A DNA stretch of 64,000 nucleotides. It comes from Saccharothrix carnea. Lineage in GTDB: Bacteria; Actinomycetota; Actinomycetes; Mycobacteriales; Pseudonocardiaceae. Each line of letters starts with the position of its first letter. The stretch's first letter is position 1. Where the stretch lies: contig NZ_PYAX01000001.1 in NCBI RefSeq assembly GCF_003014735.1, positions 124,001 to 188,000 of the forward strand, read 5' to 3'. This document shows, piece after piece, positions 8,772 to 17,750 of this stretch. Under the pieces are notes generated by a model. The model made no database searches. It had not been told where the DNA came from and worked only from the letters and a program-made list of their open reading frames with translations. The position numbers and the translations under genes are program-made.

Positions 8772-11627
8772 TCAGACCGAGGTCGTGGCGCGGGTGCGGG
8801 CCAGGTGCGCCCGCACCCGGTCGGCGTCCGCGGCGCCCAGCTCGGTGAACAGCGCCAGCGCCCGCTGCCAGTGCGCCACCGCACCCGGCAGCCCCTGCCG
8901 GTCGAACACGGTGGCCAGCCGGTCGTGCGCCTGCGCCTGGTGGTACGTGCTCCCCGCGGCCGACGCGACCGACAGCGCCGTGCGGGCCGACGTGACGGCC
9001 TGCGCGCCCTCGCCCGACTCCAGCAGCACCGTCGCCAGGTCCGTGTGGCAGGTCGACTCACCGCACTGCTCGCCGACCTCGTGGTACATCGTCACCGCCG
9101 CCCGCAGCCACGACTCGGCCTCGGCGTAGCGGCGCGTCTTCAGGTACAGCAGCCCGAGGTTGTGGTGGGCGTTCGCCTCGGCCCACCGCGACCCGGCCGC
9201 CCGGCTGACCTCCAGCGCCTCCCGGTACGAGGCCTCCGACTCGTCGACCCGGCCCAGGAACTGCAGCATGTCCGCGACCGTGGTCAACGCCCTGGCCTGC
9301 GCGTTCACATCACCCGACGCCCGCGCCACCTCCAACGCCTCACGGTGCCGCGCCAGGGACTCGTCCATCCGCTGGAACTGCGCCAACGCGATACCCAGGT
9401 TGAACAACATCACGAACTTCGCCTCGGGATCACCCAGCGTCATGGCCGCTTCCAACGCGGCCTCCGTCGTGCGCAGCCACGTCGTCCGGTCCGCCCGCAA
9501 CCACAGGTACCGCGACAACGTGTACGGCAACTGCCAGGCGTGCACCAACCACGCCGGATCCGAACCCGCCGCGGCCGCCAACTCCGCCGCGGCGATGATG
9601 TTGCCCTGCTCGGCGTCGAACCACGCGTTCGCCTCCACCGAACCGTTCAGCTTCGGCACCTCCACCGGCACGTGCTCGGGCGCGACCCGCACGGTGCTGC
9701 TCCGCGTCACCGGCAGCCTGTCGTCGGCGAGGTCCGCGCAGTGCAGGTAGTAGTCGAGCATCCGGCTGGTCGCCTCGTGCCGCTCGGCCGCCGACAGCTC
9801 GGCGGCCAACGTCCGCGTGTAGACGCGCACCAGGTCGTGCGCCCCGTACCGGCCGGGCTCGTTGACCGACAGCAGGTTCGCCGCCGTCAACGCGTCCAGC
9901 GCGCGCTGCGCGTCACCGACCCGCACCTGCGCCATGGCGCCCACCACGAACGCGGTCACGTCCGGGCCGGGGTGCAGGCCGAGCAGCGCCAGCAGCCGGG
10001 CGGGCAGCGGCGGCAGCGCCCGGCGTGACGCGTCCAGCGCCGCCCGCACGGTCGAGTCCTCGTCCTCCAGGCCCAGGGCGGCCAGCCGGCCGTGCTCGTC
10101 GTCCAGTTCGGCGACGAGTTCGGCCACCCGCAACGACGGCGCGACGGCCAGCCGGGCCGCGGCGATCCGCAGCGCCAGCGGCAGCCCGTCGCACAGCACG
10201 GCCAGCCTGCGCAGCGCGGCGGCCTCCGTGGCGTCCCGGCCGGCGACCCGGCTCACCACGGCCACCGACGCGTCCGGGTCCAGCATGTCGAGCTCGACCA
10301 GCCGCGCCTCGGCGTGCGCGACCAGCCCGACCAACCGCCGACGGGACGTCACCAGCACGCACGACGGCGGTCCGGGCAGCAGCGGCAGCAGCTCGGTCGA
10401 GCCGCGGGCGTTGTCCAGCATCACCACCATCCGCCGGTCCGCGATGAGCGTGCGGAACAGCGCCGACCGCTCCTCGACCGTCACCGGGATGTCCGGCGAC
10501 GGCACGCCCAGCGTGCGCAGGAACCGGCTCAGCACCTCGCCGGCGCCCAACGGCTCCTGGTTGGGGTCGTAGCCGTGCAGGTCCACGTACAGCTGCCCGT
10601 CCGGGAAGTCCTCGCGCACGCGTTGCGCCCAGTGCAGGGCGAGCGCGGTCTTGCCCACCCCGGCCGGTCCCGTGACGACGAGGACCAGCCCACCCTCCGG
10701 GTAGGACGCCAGCAGGCCGTCCAGGCGCTTGAGCTCGTCGTCGCGGCCGATCAGGGACGCCGAGGCGCGCGGCAGCTGCGCGGGCGTGATGGCGGGTGCG
10801 GCGCCGTCGGCCGGGCGCAGCGCCATCGGCCTGGTCGGGCGGTCCGGCTCGGGGTTCTCCCCCGCCAGCACGGCCTGCTGGAGCTTGCGCAGCTCCGGTC
10901 CCGGCTCGACGCCCAGCTCCTCCACCAGCACCCGGCGTGCCTCGCGGTAGACGGCCAGCGCCTCGGCCTGCCGCCCCGCCTGGCACAGCGCGCGCATCAG
11001 CAGGCCGTGCCCGCGTTCCCGCAACGGGTGCTCGCCGACCAGCGTGGTCAGCGACGGCACCAGCTCCGCGCCCCGGCCGATCAGCAGCAGGAGTTCGGCC
11101 CGCTCCTCCAGCACGGCGAGCCTGCGTTCGGCCAGCCGACCGCGTTCGACCTCGGCGAACAGGCCCGCGACACCGCCGAGCGGTTCGCCGCGCCACAGGC
11201 CGAGCGCCTCGTCCAGCGCGGTGGCCGCGGCGATCAGGTCACCGGACGCGCGCAGCCGGGCCGATTCCGCGACGCCGCGCTCGAACTCGTCCAGGTCGAC
11301 CTGCTGCGGGTCCACCCGGAGCAGGTAGCCGTCGCCTACCGAGGTCAGCAGCTCGGCCGGGGCACGGCGGGCGCGGCTGGGTTCGAGCGCGCGGCGCAGC
11401 CCGGCCACGTAGGTCTGCACCAGGTTGACCGCGCTGGTGGGCGTGTTGTCGCCCCACACGGCCTCGATGATCTGGTCACGGCTGACCGGCGTGTTGCGGG
11501 CCAGCAGCAGCACCGCCAGCACGGCACGCTGCTTGGCGGCGCCGAGGTCGACCTCCCCGCCGCCGCGCACCGCCCGGAGCAGGCCGAGCACCTCGAACCG
11601 CAAGCGCTCGCCGCCGCCGTCTGCCAC
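8772..11627 (-). CDS. AfsR-like SARP regulator (wHTH-BTAD-NB-ARC-TPR)
   Basis: A 951-aa multidomain regulator. Residues 10-100 form the OmpR-like winged helix (AKQRAVLAVLLLARNTPVSRDQIIEAVWG), 105-250 the bacterial transcriptional activation domain (VDLDEFERGV, QAEALAVYREARRVLVEELGVEPGPEL), 285-600 an NB-ARC ATPase with Walker A GPAGVGKT near 321-328, and the last 260 residues are TPR repeats. GTG 11627 has AAGGA eight bases away. AfsR-type proteins activate secondary-metabolism genes, often downstream of Ser/Thr kinases. The gene ends 12 bp before the chitinase dre boxes and on the same strand, with no clear terminator between, so read-through into the chitinase gene is possible. Confidence 0.92.
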   Translation of the reverse strand: MADGGGERLRFEVLGLLRAVRGGGEVDLGAAKQRAVLAVLLLARNTPVSRDQIIEAVWGDNTPTSAVNLVQTYVAGLRRALEPSRARRAPAELLTSVGDGYLLRVDPQQVDLDEFERGVAESARLRASGDLIAAATALDEALGLWRGEPLGGVAGLFAEVERGRLAERRLAVLEERAELLLLIGRGAELVPSLTTLVGEHPLRERGHGLLMRALCQAGRQAEALAVYREARRVLVEELGVEPGPELRKLQQAVLAGENPEPDRPTRPMALRPADGAAPAITPAQLPRASASLIGRDDELKRLDGLLASYPEGGLVLVVTGPAGVGKTALALHWAQRVREDFPDGQLYVDLHGYDPNQEPLGAGEVLSRFLRTLGVPSPDIPVTVEERSALFRTLIADRRMVVMLDNARGSTELLPLLPGPPSCVLVTSRRRLVGLVAHAEARLVELDMLDPDASVAVVSRVAGRDATEAAALRRLAVLCDGLPLALRIAAARLAVAPSLRVAELVAELDDEHGRLAALGLEDEDSTVRAALDASRRALPPLPARLLALLGLHPGPDVTAFVVGAMAQVRVGDAQRALDALTAANLLSVNEPGRYGAHDLVRVYTRTLAAELSAAERHEATSRMLDYYLHCADLADDRLPVTRSSTVRVAPEHVPVEVPKLNGSVEANAWFDAEQGNIIAAAELAAAAGSDPAWLVHAWQLPYTLSRYLWLRADRTTWLRTTEAALEAAMTLGDPEAKFVMLFNLGIALAQFQRMDESLARHREALEVARASGDVNAQARALTTVADMLQFLGRVDESEASYREALEVSRAAGSRWAEANAHHNLGLLYLKTRRYAEAESWLRAAVTMYHEVGEQCGESTCHTDLATVLLESGEGAQAVTSARTALSVASAAGSTYHQAQAHDRLATVFDRQGLPGAVAHWQRALALFTELGAADADRVRAHLARTRATTSV

Positions 11628-12009
11628 CGACCGATCCTTCGCCGAACGTCGAGTCCCCCGACTGAGCCTAGGAGATCACTTCAGTCCGGCTCCAGTCGTC
11701 CTGTAGCCGCATTCTTACGCTAAGCGTGTCCGATCAACCACACAGGGCGAACCCCGGTGAGCGAGGTTGGACCAGACAGCGGAACCTCCGCTGCTCTCCC
11801 TGATCGACGAGGGCAGGCCGGCGTGCAAGGGGCATCCAGCCCGCGGCGGCGGAACGCCGGCCCGCCCTCGTCCCCTTCTCCACCGGAGAAGGGTCATCCG
11901 GTAGGGGATGACCCACCTCCATTGCCCTCCCCCCAGTGGAAGGGGCCGCGACCGGGATCCGAACCCCCGGCCGCGGCCCCTTCGACTACGTCCGGGGACG
12001 GTGCGCGGG
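11628..12009. other. 382-bp intergenic region with three hairpins, no gene
   Basis: Upstream of the SARP gene and downstream of the DedA gene. It holds two partly overlapping perfect 9-bp hairpins: CCCTTCTCC/GGAGAAGGG at 11873-11893 (3-nt loop) and GGGTCATCC/GGATGACCC at 11891-11914 (6-nt loop); they share the three G at 11891-11893. A third hairpin, 11940-11982, is listed separately. No convincing reading frame with a ribosome-binding site was seen. Confidence 0.6.
11940..11982 (-). terminator. terminator of the DedA gene
   Basis: An 11-bp outer stem (AAGGGGCCGCG / CGCGGCCCCTT) extended by an inner CCGGG/CCCGG stem, lying 28 bp past the DedA stop on the minus strand. It resembles a tRNA T-arm plus acceptor end, but see the rejected items. 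Confidence 0.7.
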
Positions 12010-12657
12010 TCAGGCGACCTCTTCCAGCTCCCGCGGCTCGCCCGCCTTGGCCGCCTTGCGCCGCCGGCGCAGCACCACCACGGCGCCGACCACCACCGCG
12101 ATGCCCATCAGGCCCCACATCGCGCCGTTGAACACCGACTCGATGTACTTCGCGGACGCGCCCGCCGCCGAGCCGATGCCGATGTGCAGCGCCGACCAGC
12201 TGACCGCACCCGCGATCGACGCGGGCAGGAACCGGCGGTACTCCAGCTTCGACGCGCCCGCCGACGCGGGGACCAAGGTCCGCACCACCGGCATGAACCG
12301 GGCGAAGAACACCGCCCACGCGCCACGCCTGCGCAACAGCGCGCCCGCCTTGTCCCAGTGCTCCTGGCCGAGCTTGCGCACCACCTTGCTGTCCCGCAGC
12401 CGGTCGCCGTACCGGCGGCCGAGGAAGTAGCCGATGCTGTCGCCCGCCACCGCGCACACCGACACCACCAGCCACATCACCAGGAACCGGGGCACGCTGG
12501 TGACCGTCGTGGCGGCCAGCAGCAGCGCGCTCTCGCCCGGTGCGATGAAGCCCACGCCCAGCGTGCACTCCGCCAACGTCAACGCGCCCGTCACCGCGAG
12601 CACCGCGGGCTGCGGCAGACCGGCGAGCCCTTCCAGGGCGTCGGTCAGCAAGGCCAT
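12010..12657 (-). CDS. DedA-family membrane protein
   Basis: A 215-aa polytopic protein of the DedA/SNARE-associated family: the N-terminal re-entrant region with ECTLGVGFIAPGESALLLAA, then FLGRRYGDRL, the conserved RFMPVVRTLVPASAGASKLEYRRFL block (Arg and Gly essential in the family), and a final helix at about 172-195 followed by a basic tail. DedA proteins are lipid transporters or scramblases affecting envelope homeostasis. ATG 12657 has AGGGGG seven bases away. Transcribed alone and followed by a strong hairpin. Confidence 0.9.
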   Translation of the reverse strand: MALLTDALEGLAGLPQPAVLAVTGALTLAECTLGVGFIAPGESALLLAATTVTSVPRFLVMWLVVSVCAVAGDSIGYFLGRRYGDRLRDSKVVRKLGQEHWDKAGALLRRRGAWAVFFARFMPVVRTLVPASAGASKLEYRRFLPASIAGAVSWSALHIGIGSAAGASAKYIESVFNGAMWGLMGIAVVVGAVVVLRRRRKAAKAGEPRELEEVA

Positions 12658-12806
12658 GGTTCATCCCCCTGTGGATCACGACAAGCACCGGTGTGCAGGC
12701 TAGGGGGAGTCCACCGCAACCACGCCAGGGGGCGCATCGGACCGAGGGCTGACCGGTCACCAGACCACGGTCGTACGGGCCGGTGGTCGAAAGTCAGGGA
12801 TGCGCC

Positions 12807-12998
12807 TTAAGGGCGGTCGAGAACGCCGTTCTTCGCGGTGCGCACGAATCGGGACCACTGCGTGAAACCGAAGCCCAACTCACCGCCGGTCCGGTTCTTC
12901 GAATCCCGCACGCCGGCCGCGTCCCGGTCGAGCGCGATTTCCACGCACTCCGGACCACCCGCGGACGACCGCGTGCTCTTGCGCCACTGGCGTCGCAT
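12807..12998 (-). CDS. DUF397 small protein
   Basis: A 63-aa protein with the DUF397 signature WRKSTRSSAGGPECVEIA and VRDSKNRTGGELGFG near the C-terminal half. DUF397 genes are widespread in actinomycetes next to Scr1-like HTH regulators and behave like partners in regulatory or toxin-antitoxin-like modules. ATG 12998 has GAGGTG upstream; a GTG at 13007 overlaps that site and is less likely. It starts 16 bp after the stop of the HTH gene, so the two are co-transcribed. Confidence 0.85.
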   Translation of the reverse strand: MRRQWRKSTRSSAGGPECVEIALDRDAAGVRDSKNRTGGELGFGFTQWSRFVRTAKNGVLDRP

Positions 12999-13014
12999 GG
13001 CCTTCACCTCGGAT

Positions 13015-13863
13015 TCAGGCGAGCTCGCGCGCCACCCGCCCGATCAGCGCGGACGAGGCGGCCGGATCGAGCGATTCGGCGCTGAGCCGAGCGAACATGT
13101 CGGAATACCGGGCGACGTCCGAGGGGTGTTCCCAATAGACGTCGCCTTTCGGGCTTTCGATGTATACCACGGCCGGATCCGACTGCTCGGGGAACGACAG
13201 GATGACGAACGGACCGTCCAGCGCAGCGTGACCGCCCGCCTCGAACGTGGCCACCTGAAGGGTGATATTCGGCCGGTTTCCGACTTCGAGGAGTCGTCTC
13301 AACTGCTCGGCCATCACCTCCCGGCCGCCCACCAGCCTCCGCAAGGCTGCCTCGTCCACGACCACGTGCAGGCACAGCGGGTCGTCCTCGACCAGCAGCG
13401 CCTGGCGCGCCTTGCGCAGCTCCACCCGGCGGTCCACCTCGGCCGGCGCGGCGTCCGGCAGCACGGCCCGGATCAACGCCCTGGTGTAGGCCTCGCACTG
13501 GAGCAGGCCCGGCACCATCAACCCCTGGTAGGTGCGCACCCACTCGGCGTCGGCCTCGAACCCGACGTACCGGCCGGGCGCGATGTCGCCGAACTCGTCC
13601 CACCACGCCCGCCGCCGCGCGTCACGCGCCAGCTGCACCAGCTCGTCCAGCGTGGCCCGGTCGGCGCCGTAGGCGGAGAGCATGTCGCGGACGTCGCGCG
13701 GCGTGACGCCTACGCGGCCGGTCTCGATGCGGCTGATCTTGGACGCCGAGCACTCCAGCCGCGCGGCGACGTCCTCGATGGTCAGGTCGGCCGCCTCGCG
13801 CAGCCTGCGCAGCTCGCTGACCAACCGTCGCTTGCGCAGCGTCGGGCTGCTGCCCCGTGGCAT
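13015..13863 (-). CDS. Scr1-type helix-turn-helix regulator (DUF5753)
   Basis: A 282-aa protein. Residues 8-70 are an Xre-like HTH (LVSELRRLREAADLTIEDVAARLECSAS...KISRIETGR), and residues 95-280 are DUF5753 (WVRTYQGLMVPGLLQCEAYTRAL, RRVELRKARQ, VVDEAALRR, PFVILSFPEQSDPAVVYIE). NCBI names this class Scr1-family antitoxin-like regulators. ATG 13863 has GAAAGGTG upstream. It is the first gene of a two-gene unit with DUF397 and is divergent from a small CxxC protein; a palindrome in the shared promoter region is a plausible operator for it. Confidence 0.88.
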   Translation of the reverse strand: MPRGSSPTLRKRRLVSELRRLREAADLTIEDVAARLECSASKISRIETGRVGVTPRDVRDMLSAYGADRATLDELVQLARDARRRAWWDEFGDIAPGRYVGFEADAEWVRTYQGLMVPGLLQCEAYTRALIRAVLPDAAPAEVDRRVELRKARQALLVEDDPLCLHVVVDEAALRRLVGGREVMAEQLRRLLEVGNRPNITLQVATFEAGGHAALDGPFVILSFPEQSDPAVVYIESPKGDVYWEHPSDVARYSDMFARLSAESLDPAASSALIGRVARELA

Positions 13864-13958
13864 GCGGACACCTTTCGTCTGCGGACCGGACCCGTCGGGC
13901 CGCAGCCCAGTCTGTGGGCGCCCGCGAACGGAGCAAAGTGACGTCATCCAATCGTGTA

Positions 13959-13971
13959 CTGCAACTTGCAG
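13959..13971. promoter_or_regulatory. CTGCAA-c-TTGCAG palindrome, putative operator
   Basis: A perfect 6-1-6 palindrome between the divergent HTH gene (start 13863) and the small CxxC gene (start 14032). Position and symmetry suggest a binding site for the HTH product; not tested. A TGACGTCA palindrome lies 13 bp to its left. Confidence 0.5.
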
Positions 13972-14031
13972 ACAGCCGGAGGCGGTAACAGGCTGCGTGG
14001 AGCACACCGCCCCAGGGAAGGAGCGCTGAAG

Positions 14032-14355
14032 GTGTCCACCACCGTCTTCAGCCAGCTCGACCGGTCCCTCCGCGAACACCTGGCCACGCTGGTCCGCCTG
14101 GCGACGACCGGCGACGACGACACGGCGGTCGAGCTGGCCCGCTGCGAGCTGCCGAGGGTGGTGACCGCGATCAAGGCGTTGCTGGACGAGCACACGCCCG
14201 ACGAGCACGGCCGCTGCCCGACCTGCCGCACCCGCCGCTTCCGCCGCCGCCTGCCCTCGCCGTGCCGGGCGTACCTCGGCGCGCAGCTCGCGCTGACCGT
14301 CAGCGGCGACGAGCCGTCCGGCAACCACCGCAAGCACTTGCGCAGCGTCGGTTAG
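14032..14355 (+). CDS. 107-aa hypothetical protein with CxxC motif
   Basis: Small soluble protein: an N-terminal helical half (STTVFSQLDRSLREHLATLVRLA) and a C-terminal half with GRCPTCRTRRFRRRLPSPCRAYLGAQLAL, where CxxC plus a later Cys and basic residues could bind a metal. GTG 14032 is preceded by AAGGAG (14018-14023), eight bases away; the open frame upstream lacks such a site. Divergent from the Scr1/DUF397 unit. Proteins of this layout are common beside Scr1-like genes in Pseudonocardiaceae, but no function is established. Confidence 0.6.
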   Translation: MSTTVFSQLDRSLREHLATLVRLATTGDDDTAVELARCELPRVVTAIKALLDEHTPDEHGRCPTCRTRRFRRRLPSPCRAYLGAQLALTVSGDEPSGNHRKHLRSVG

Positions 14356-14532
14356 CCACCACAGCCGAGCGGGGGCGCGTCCCCGCTCCGGTCGGGCGAC
14401 GCGCTCCCCCGCCACCGAGCCCCACCAGCGCCGCCCGACCCGATCCGAGCCCGAGGCACCGAACCGACCCCGTACCCCCGACCGGGACCGGTTCCGTGCC
14501 GGATGACCGCCGCCTCGCCGGTCCGGGCTCGG

Positions 14533-14573
14533 CACGGGGTGGTCGGCCCGGCCACCGGGCCGACCACCCCGTG
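14533..14573. terminator. 19-bp perfect hairpin terminator
   Basis: A 19-bp perfect stem with a 3-nt loop (CCA), ending 17 bp past the SulP-carbonic anhydrase stop on the minus strand. The upstream part of this 235-bp gap, toward the CxxC gene, is GC-rich and holds no gene. Confidence 0.85.
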
Positions 14574-14590
14574 ATGGCCTCACCGGCCGG

Positions 14591-16789
14591 TCAGCACCGC
14601 ACCAGGCCGTCGCGCTCCGGGTCGACCAGGTAGACGCGCGCCGCGGAGATGTCGAAGTACATGCCCACCAGGCGCAGCGACCGCGTGGCCACGGCCTCCC
14701 GCACGCTCGGGTACGCCATCAGGTTGTCCAGCTGCTGGGCGACGTTCGCCACCGACAGCCGTTCCACCGGGGGCAGGTCGGACTCGCCCGCGTGGAACCG
14801 GATGAGGCTCGGCTCGACCGCCTTGAGCCACCCGTGCAGTTGCGTGCCCGGCCGGGTCGAGCCGTGCACCACCGCCTTCATCGCGCCGCAGTCGGAGTGG
14901 CCGCACACCGCGATCGTCTCGACCGCCAGCACCTCCACCGCGTACTCGATCGCCGCACCGACCGAGTCGTCGCCGTCCAGCGGCACGAGGTTGCCGATGT
15001 TGCGCACGCAGAACAGGTCACCCGGCCCGCTGGTGGTGATCAGGTTCGGCACCACGCGGGAGTCGGCACAGGTGATGAACAGTTGACGAGGGCGCTGGCC
15101 GCGCGCGCCCAGCTCCGCCAGGAACGGCCGGACCAGCGGCGCGGTGGTGCGCTCGAACTCGCGCATGCCGCGGATCATCGGGTCGGCGTCCGCGCGCGGA
15201 CGCGGCACGGTGACGTGCCGGTGGCGCTGCCAGTGCGACCACGGCGCGAACCACCTCGGCAGCGGCGACAGCGGTGTCTTGCGCAGCGCCGGGATGCCCT
15301 TCCTGGCCTTGCTGAACCAGGTGTCGTGCACCTCGTCCACCTCGACGTGGCCACCCAGCCGCTCGTAGCCGACGCGCCAGTCGTCGATCGCCTCGTACGC
15401 GCCGTGGTCGAGGAAGTCGATGTGCAGCTCCAGCACCACGCGCTGCCCCAGCGGGATGGTGCGCAGGCCGCGCACCAGCCGCCCGACGCCGAGGAACACC
15501 AGCGAGCCGCGGATCACCACCCGCCAGCCGTCCGGCTCCTGCTCGATCCGCACCGACGAGCGGGTCAGCCGGTGCAGCGACCGCAGCGCCGCCGCCGTGA
15601 CGCCCAGCAGCACGCCCTCCACCAGGCCGAGCGCCACCACGCCCAGCACGGTGACGGCGTACGCGGAGAACTCGCCGTGCCGCCACAGCGCCCGCATCCG
15701 GCGCACGCTCACCAGCCGCGCGCCCATCACCACCAGCACGCCGGCCAGCGCGGCCATCGGGATCAGCTCCAGCACCCAGCCGAGCGCGAGCACGAACACC
15801 GCGATCCACAGGCCGTGCAGCACGGTCGACGCACGGGTGCGCGCGCCCGCGGCGACGTTGGTGGAGCTGCGCACGATCACGCCGGTCACCGGCAGCCCGC
15901 CGAGCGCGCCCGCGACCGCGTTGGCGGTGCCCTGGGCGACCAGCTCGCGGTCGAAGTCGGCGCGCGGGCCGTCGTGCAGCTTGTCCACGGCCACCGCCGA
16001 CAGCATCGACTCGACGCTGGCCACCACCGCCACGGTCAGCACCGCGAACACGATCCCGGCGAAGCTCCCGGACGGCATCTGCGGCAGCACGACCTGGCCG
16101 AGCGGGTCGTCGGGCAGGTCGACCCGCGTCACGTCCATCCCGGACCCGACGACGGTCGCCGCCAGCACGGCCACCAGCGGCGCGGGCACGACCGACGCGC
16201 GCGGCACCTTGGGCCACAGCACGAGGACCAGCACGGTGAGGGCGCCGACCAGCAGGGCGGTCCACCGCACGTCGGTGGTGAAGAGCTTGGCGAGGTTGTC
16301 GAACACCGAGGTGGCCGCCGTGCCGCCGAGGACGACGGTGAGCTGGCCGATCGCGATGCTCACGCCGATGCCGGCGAGCATGCCGTGCACCACGGCGGGC
16401 GAGAGGGACAGCGCGAGGCGGCCGAGCTTGCTCAGGCCGAACAAGATCTGGACGCCGCCGGCGGCGAGGGTGATGGCCGCCGTGGCGGCCCAGCCGTACT
16501 CGGCGATGATGCCCGCGGTGATCACCACCATGCCCGCCGCGGGGCCGCTGACCTGCAACGGCGCCCCGGACAGGGCACCCGCCACGATGCCGCCGACGAC
16601 GGCGGAGATCAGCCCCGCCATCAGCGGCGCGCCGGTGGCGGCGGCGATGCCGAGCGAGAGCGGCACGGCGATCAGGAACACCACCGCGGAGGCGGGCAGG
16701 TCGTGCCGCAGCACGGTCGCGAGGCCGCCCGGAGGGCCCGCCGTGGTGTGCTCGCCTGCGTGGGACTTGTTGGGGCGCGGCCGGTTCAT
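14591..16789 (-). CDS. SulP permease - STAS - beta-carbonic anhydrase fusion
   Basis: A 732-aa fusion. Residues 25-400 are a SulP anion transporter with the conserved LPASAVVFLIAVPLSLGIAAATGAP segment and about ten membrane helices; 405-485 resemble a STAS domain (WRVVIRGSLVFLGVGRLV); 535-732 are a beta-class carbonic anhydrase with zinc ligands in ITCADSRVVPNL and CGHSDCGAMKAVV. The SulP part may carry bicarbonate or sulfate while the anhydrase interconverts CO2 and bicarbonate at the membrane. Such fusions are known in actinobacteria. ATG 16789 has AAAGGA seven bases away; an open extension upstream lacks one. A 28-codon frame with a perfect Shine-Dalgarno lies 75 bp upstream. Confidence 0.92.
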   Translation of the reverse strand: MNRPRPNKSHAGEHTTAGPPGGLATVLRHDLPASAVVFLIAVPLSLGIAAATGAPLMAGLISAVVGGIVAGALSGAPLQVSGPAAGMVVITAGIIAEYGWAATAAITLAAGGVQILFGLSKLGRLALSLSPAVVHGMLAGIGVSIAIGQLTVVLGGTAATSVFDNLAKLFTTDVRWTALLVGALTVLVLVLWPKVPRASVVPAPLVAVLAATVVGSGMDVTRVDLPDDPLGQVVLPQMPSGSFAGIVFAVLTVAVVASVESMLSAVAVDKLHDGPRADFDRELVAQGTANAVAGALGGLPVTGVIVRSSTNVAAGARTRASTVLHGLWIAVFVLALGWVLELIPMAALAGVLVVMGARLVSVRRMRALWRHGEFSAYAVTVLGVVALGLVEGVLLGVTAAALRSLHRLTRSSVRIEQEPDGWRVVIRGSLVFLGVGRLVRGLRTIPLGQRVVLELHIDFLDHGAYEAIDDWRVGYERLGGHVEVDEVHDTWFSKARKGIPALRKTPLSPLPRWFAPWSHWQRHRHVTVPRPRADADPMIRGMREFERTTAPLVRPFLAELGARGQRPRQLFITCADSRVVPNLITTSGPGDLFCVRNIGNLVPLDGDDSVGAAIEYAVEVLAVETIAVCGHSDCGAMKAVVHGSTRPGTQLHGWLKAVEPSLIRFHAGESDLPPVERLSVANVAQQLDNLMAYPSVREAVATRSLRLVGMYFDISAARVYLVDPERDGLVRC

Positions 16790-16864
16790 GTCGGGTCCTT
16801 TCGAGCGGCAAGGGGTCATCACCCCACGCGGCGCGCGGGGTGTCGGCACAACGGGGAGGGGTGC

Positions 16865-16951
16865 CTACGACCGCGCTAAGGGCGGCAGCAGGCGCGGCCA
16901 GCAGGCTTCGAGTCGGAACTCGGCCCCGGCGCGGTGGTGAGGGTTCGCCAC
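16865..16951 (-). CDS. Putative 28-aa leader peptide upstream of sulP fusion
   Basis: GTG 16951 is preceded by GGAGGT exactly six bases away, and the frame runs 28 codons (MANPHHRAGAEFRLEACWPR...) to a TAG 75 bp before the transporter start. It has one Cys and one Trp but no run of a single amino acid. Could be a leader peptide regulating the downstream gene or a coincidental frame. The rest of the 319-bp gap to the rhomboid gene shows nothing else. Confidence 0.4.
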   Translation of the reverse strand: MANPHHRAGAEFRLEACWPRLLPPLARS

Positions 16952-17108
16952 GGTGGCACCTCCGTGTCGGCACAGGGAGAACGTGTCGGCACAGCCCGCG
17001 TCGCACAGGTCGCGTCCACACCATGATGACTGAGGAAGTGGGCGGTCTGACAGCGGTTCCACCCGGTCGTGTTGATCACGAACGGGATCGTCACCCCTGG
17101 TGACGGAC

Positions 17109-17726
17109 CTACCGGCCGACTGCCGCGTAGGCGCGGCTGACCGCGAACGTGCCGCCGCACAGTCCGAAGAGGACGGCCGCGAGGTGGCCCACGGTGGCGA
17201 ACTCGGGCACCGCGCCGAACCACTCGGCGCCCAGCAACGGGTACGCGACGAGCAGCGCCAGCCACGGCACGCGCAGCACCACCGGACCCAACACGGTGAT
17301 GGCGCCCGCCGCGGTGAACGCCACGTAACCGACACCGACGTCGACCACGTCGGTCAGATCGGTCGGGTAGACACCCGAAGAGATGACGACGGCGGTGACG
17401 AGCACCGCGCCGACGTGGCCCGCGAGGACCACCGCGACGGCCCGCCACGGGCCGACCTCGCGTTCGAGCACGCCGAGGCACACGGCCGCCGCCACCACGG
17501 CGAGAACGGTGGCCACCAGGCCGTCCCCGGCGGTGTCGAGCACGAACGCGCTGCCCAGCAGCGCGTTGACCGGGTGGTCGGCGAGGTTGGCGGCGTTCGT
17601 GCTCAACGACTCCCGCACCTGCGCCGACATCCCGTCCGCGAACACGAACCGCATCAGCAGCGCGAGCCCCGCCACGGCCGACAGGTAGCCGGCCGTGACG
17701 GGGCGGCGCCGGAAATGCTCACGCAC
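17109..17726 (-). CDS. Rhomboid-like membrane protein
   Basis: A 205-aa protein with about six hydrophobic segments. The pattern of a rhomboid fold is present (GHVGAVLVTAVV, DVGVGYVAFTAAG, FATVGHLAAVLFG), and the late His resembles the catalytic one, but the region where active rhomboids have GxSG reads VGYVAFTAAG and lacks the Ser. It is therefore probably a catalytically dead rhomboid-like protein, a type often seen in actinomycetes. Start is the ATG at 17726 (MREHFRRRPV); no strong ribosome-binding site seen. Role unknown. Confidence 0.7.
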   Translation of the reverse strand: MREHFRRRPVTAGYLSAVAGLALLMRFVFADGMSAQVRESLSTNAANLADHPVNALLGSAFVLDTAGDGLVATVLAVVAAAVCLGVLEREVGPWRAVAVVLAGHVGAVLVTAVVISSGVYPTDLTDVVDVGVGYVAFTAAGAITVLGPVVLRVPWLALLVAYPLLGAEWFGAVPEFATVGHLAAVLFGLCGGTFAVSRAYAAVGR

Positions 17727-17750
17727 CCGGCCATGATCGGGCCGGCGGTC

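Noticed and set aside
11940-11982. tRNA-like 3' half (T-arm-like GGTTCGGATCC, acceptor-like stem, CCA)
   Set aside because: No D or anticodon arm lies in front, the T-loop lacks the conserved A, and the two arms pair directly as one long hairpin downstream of the DedA gene; it is a terminator.
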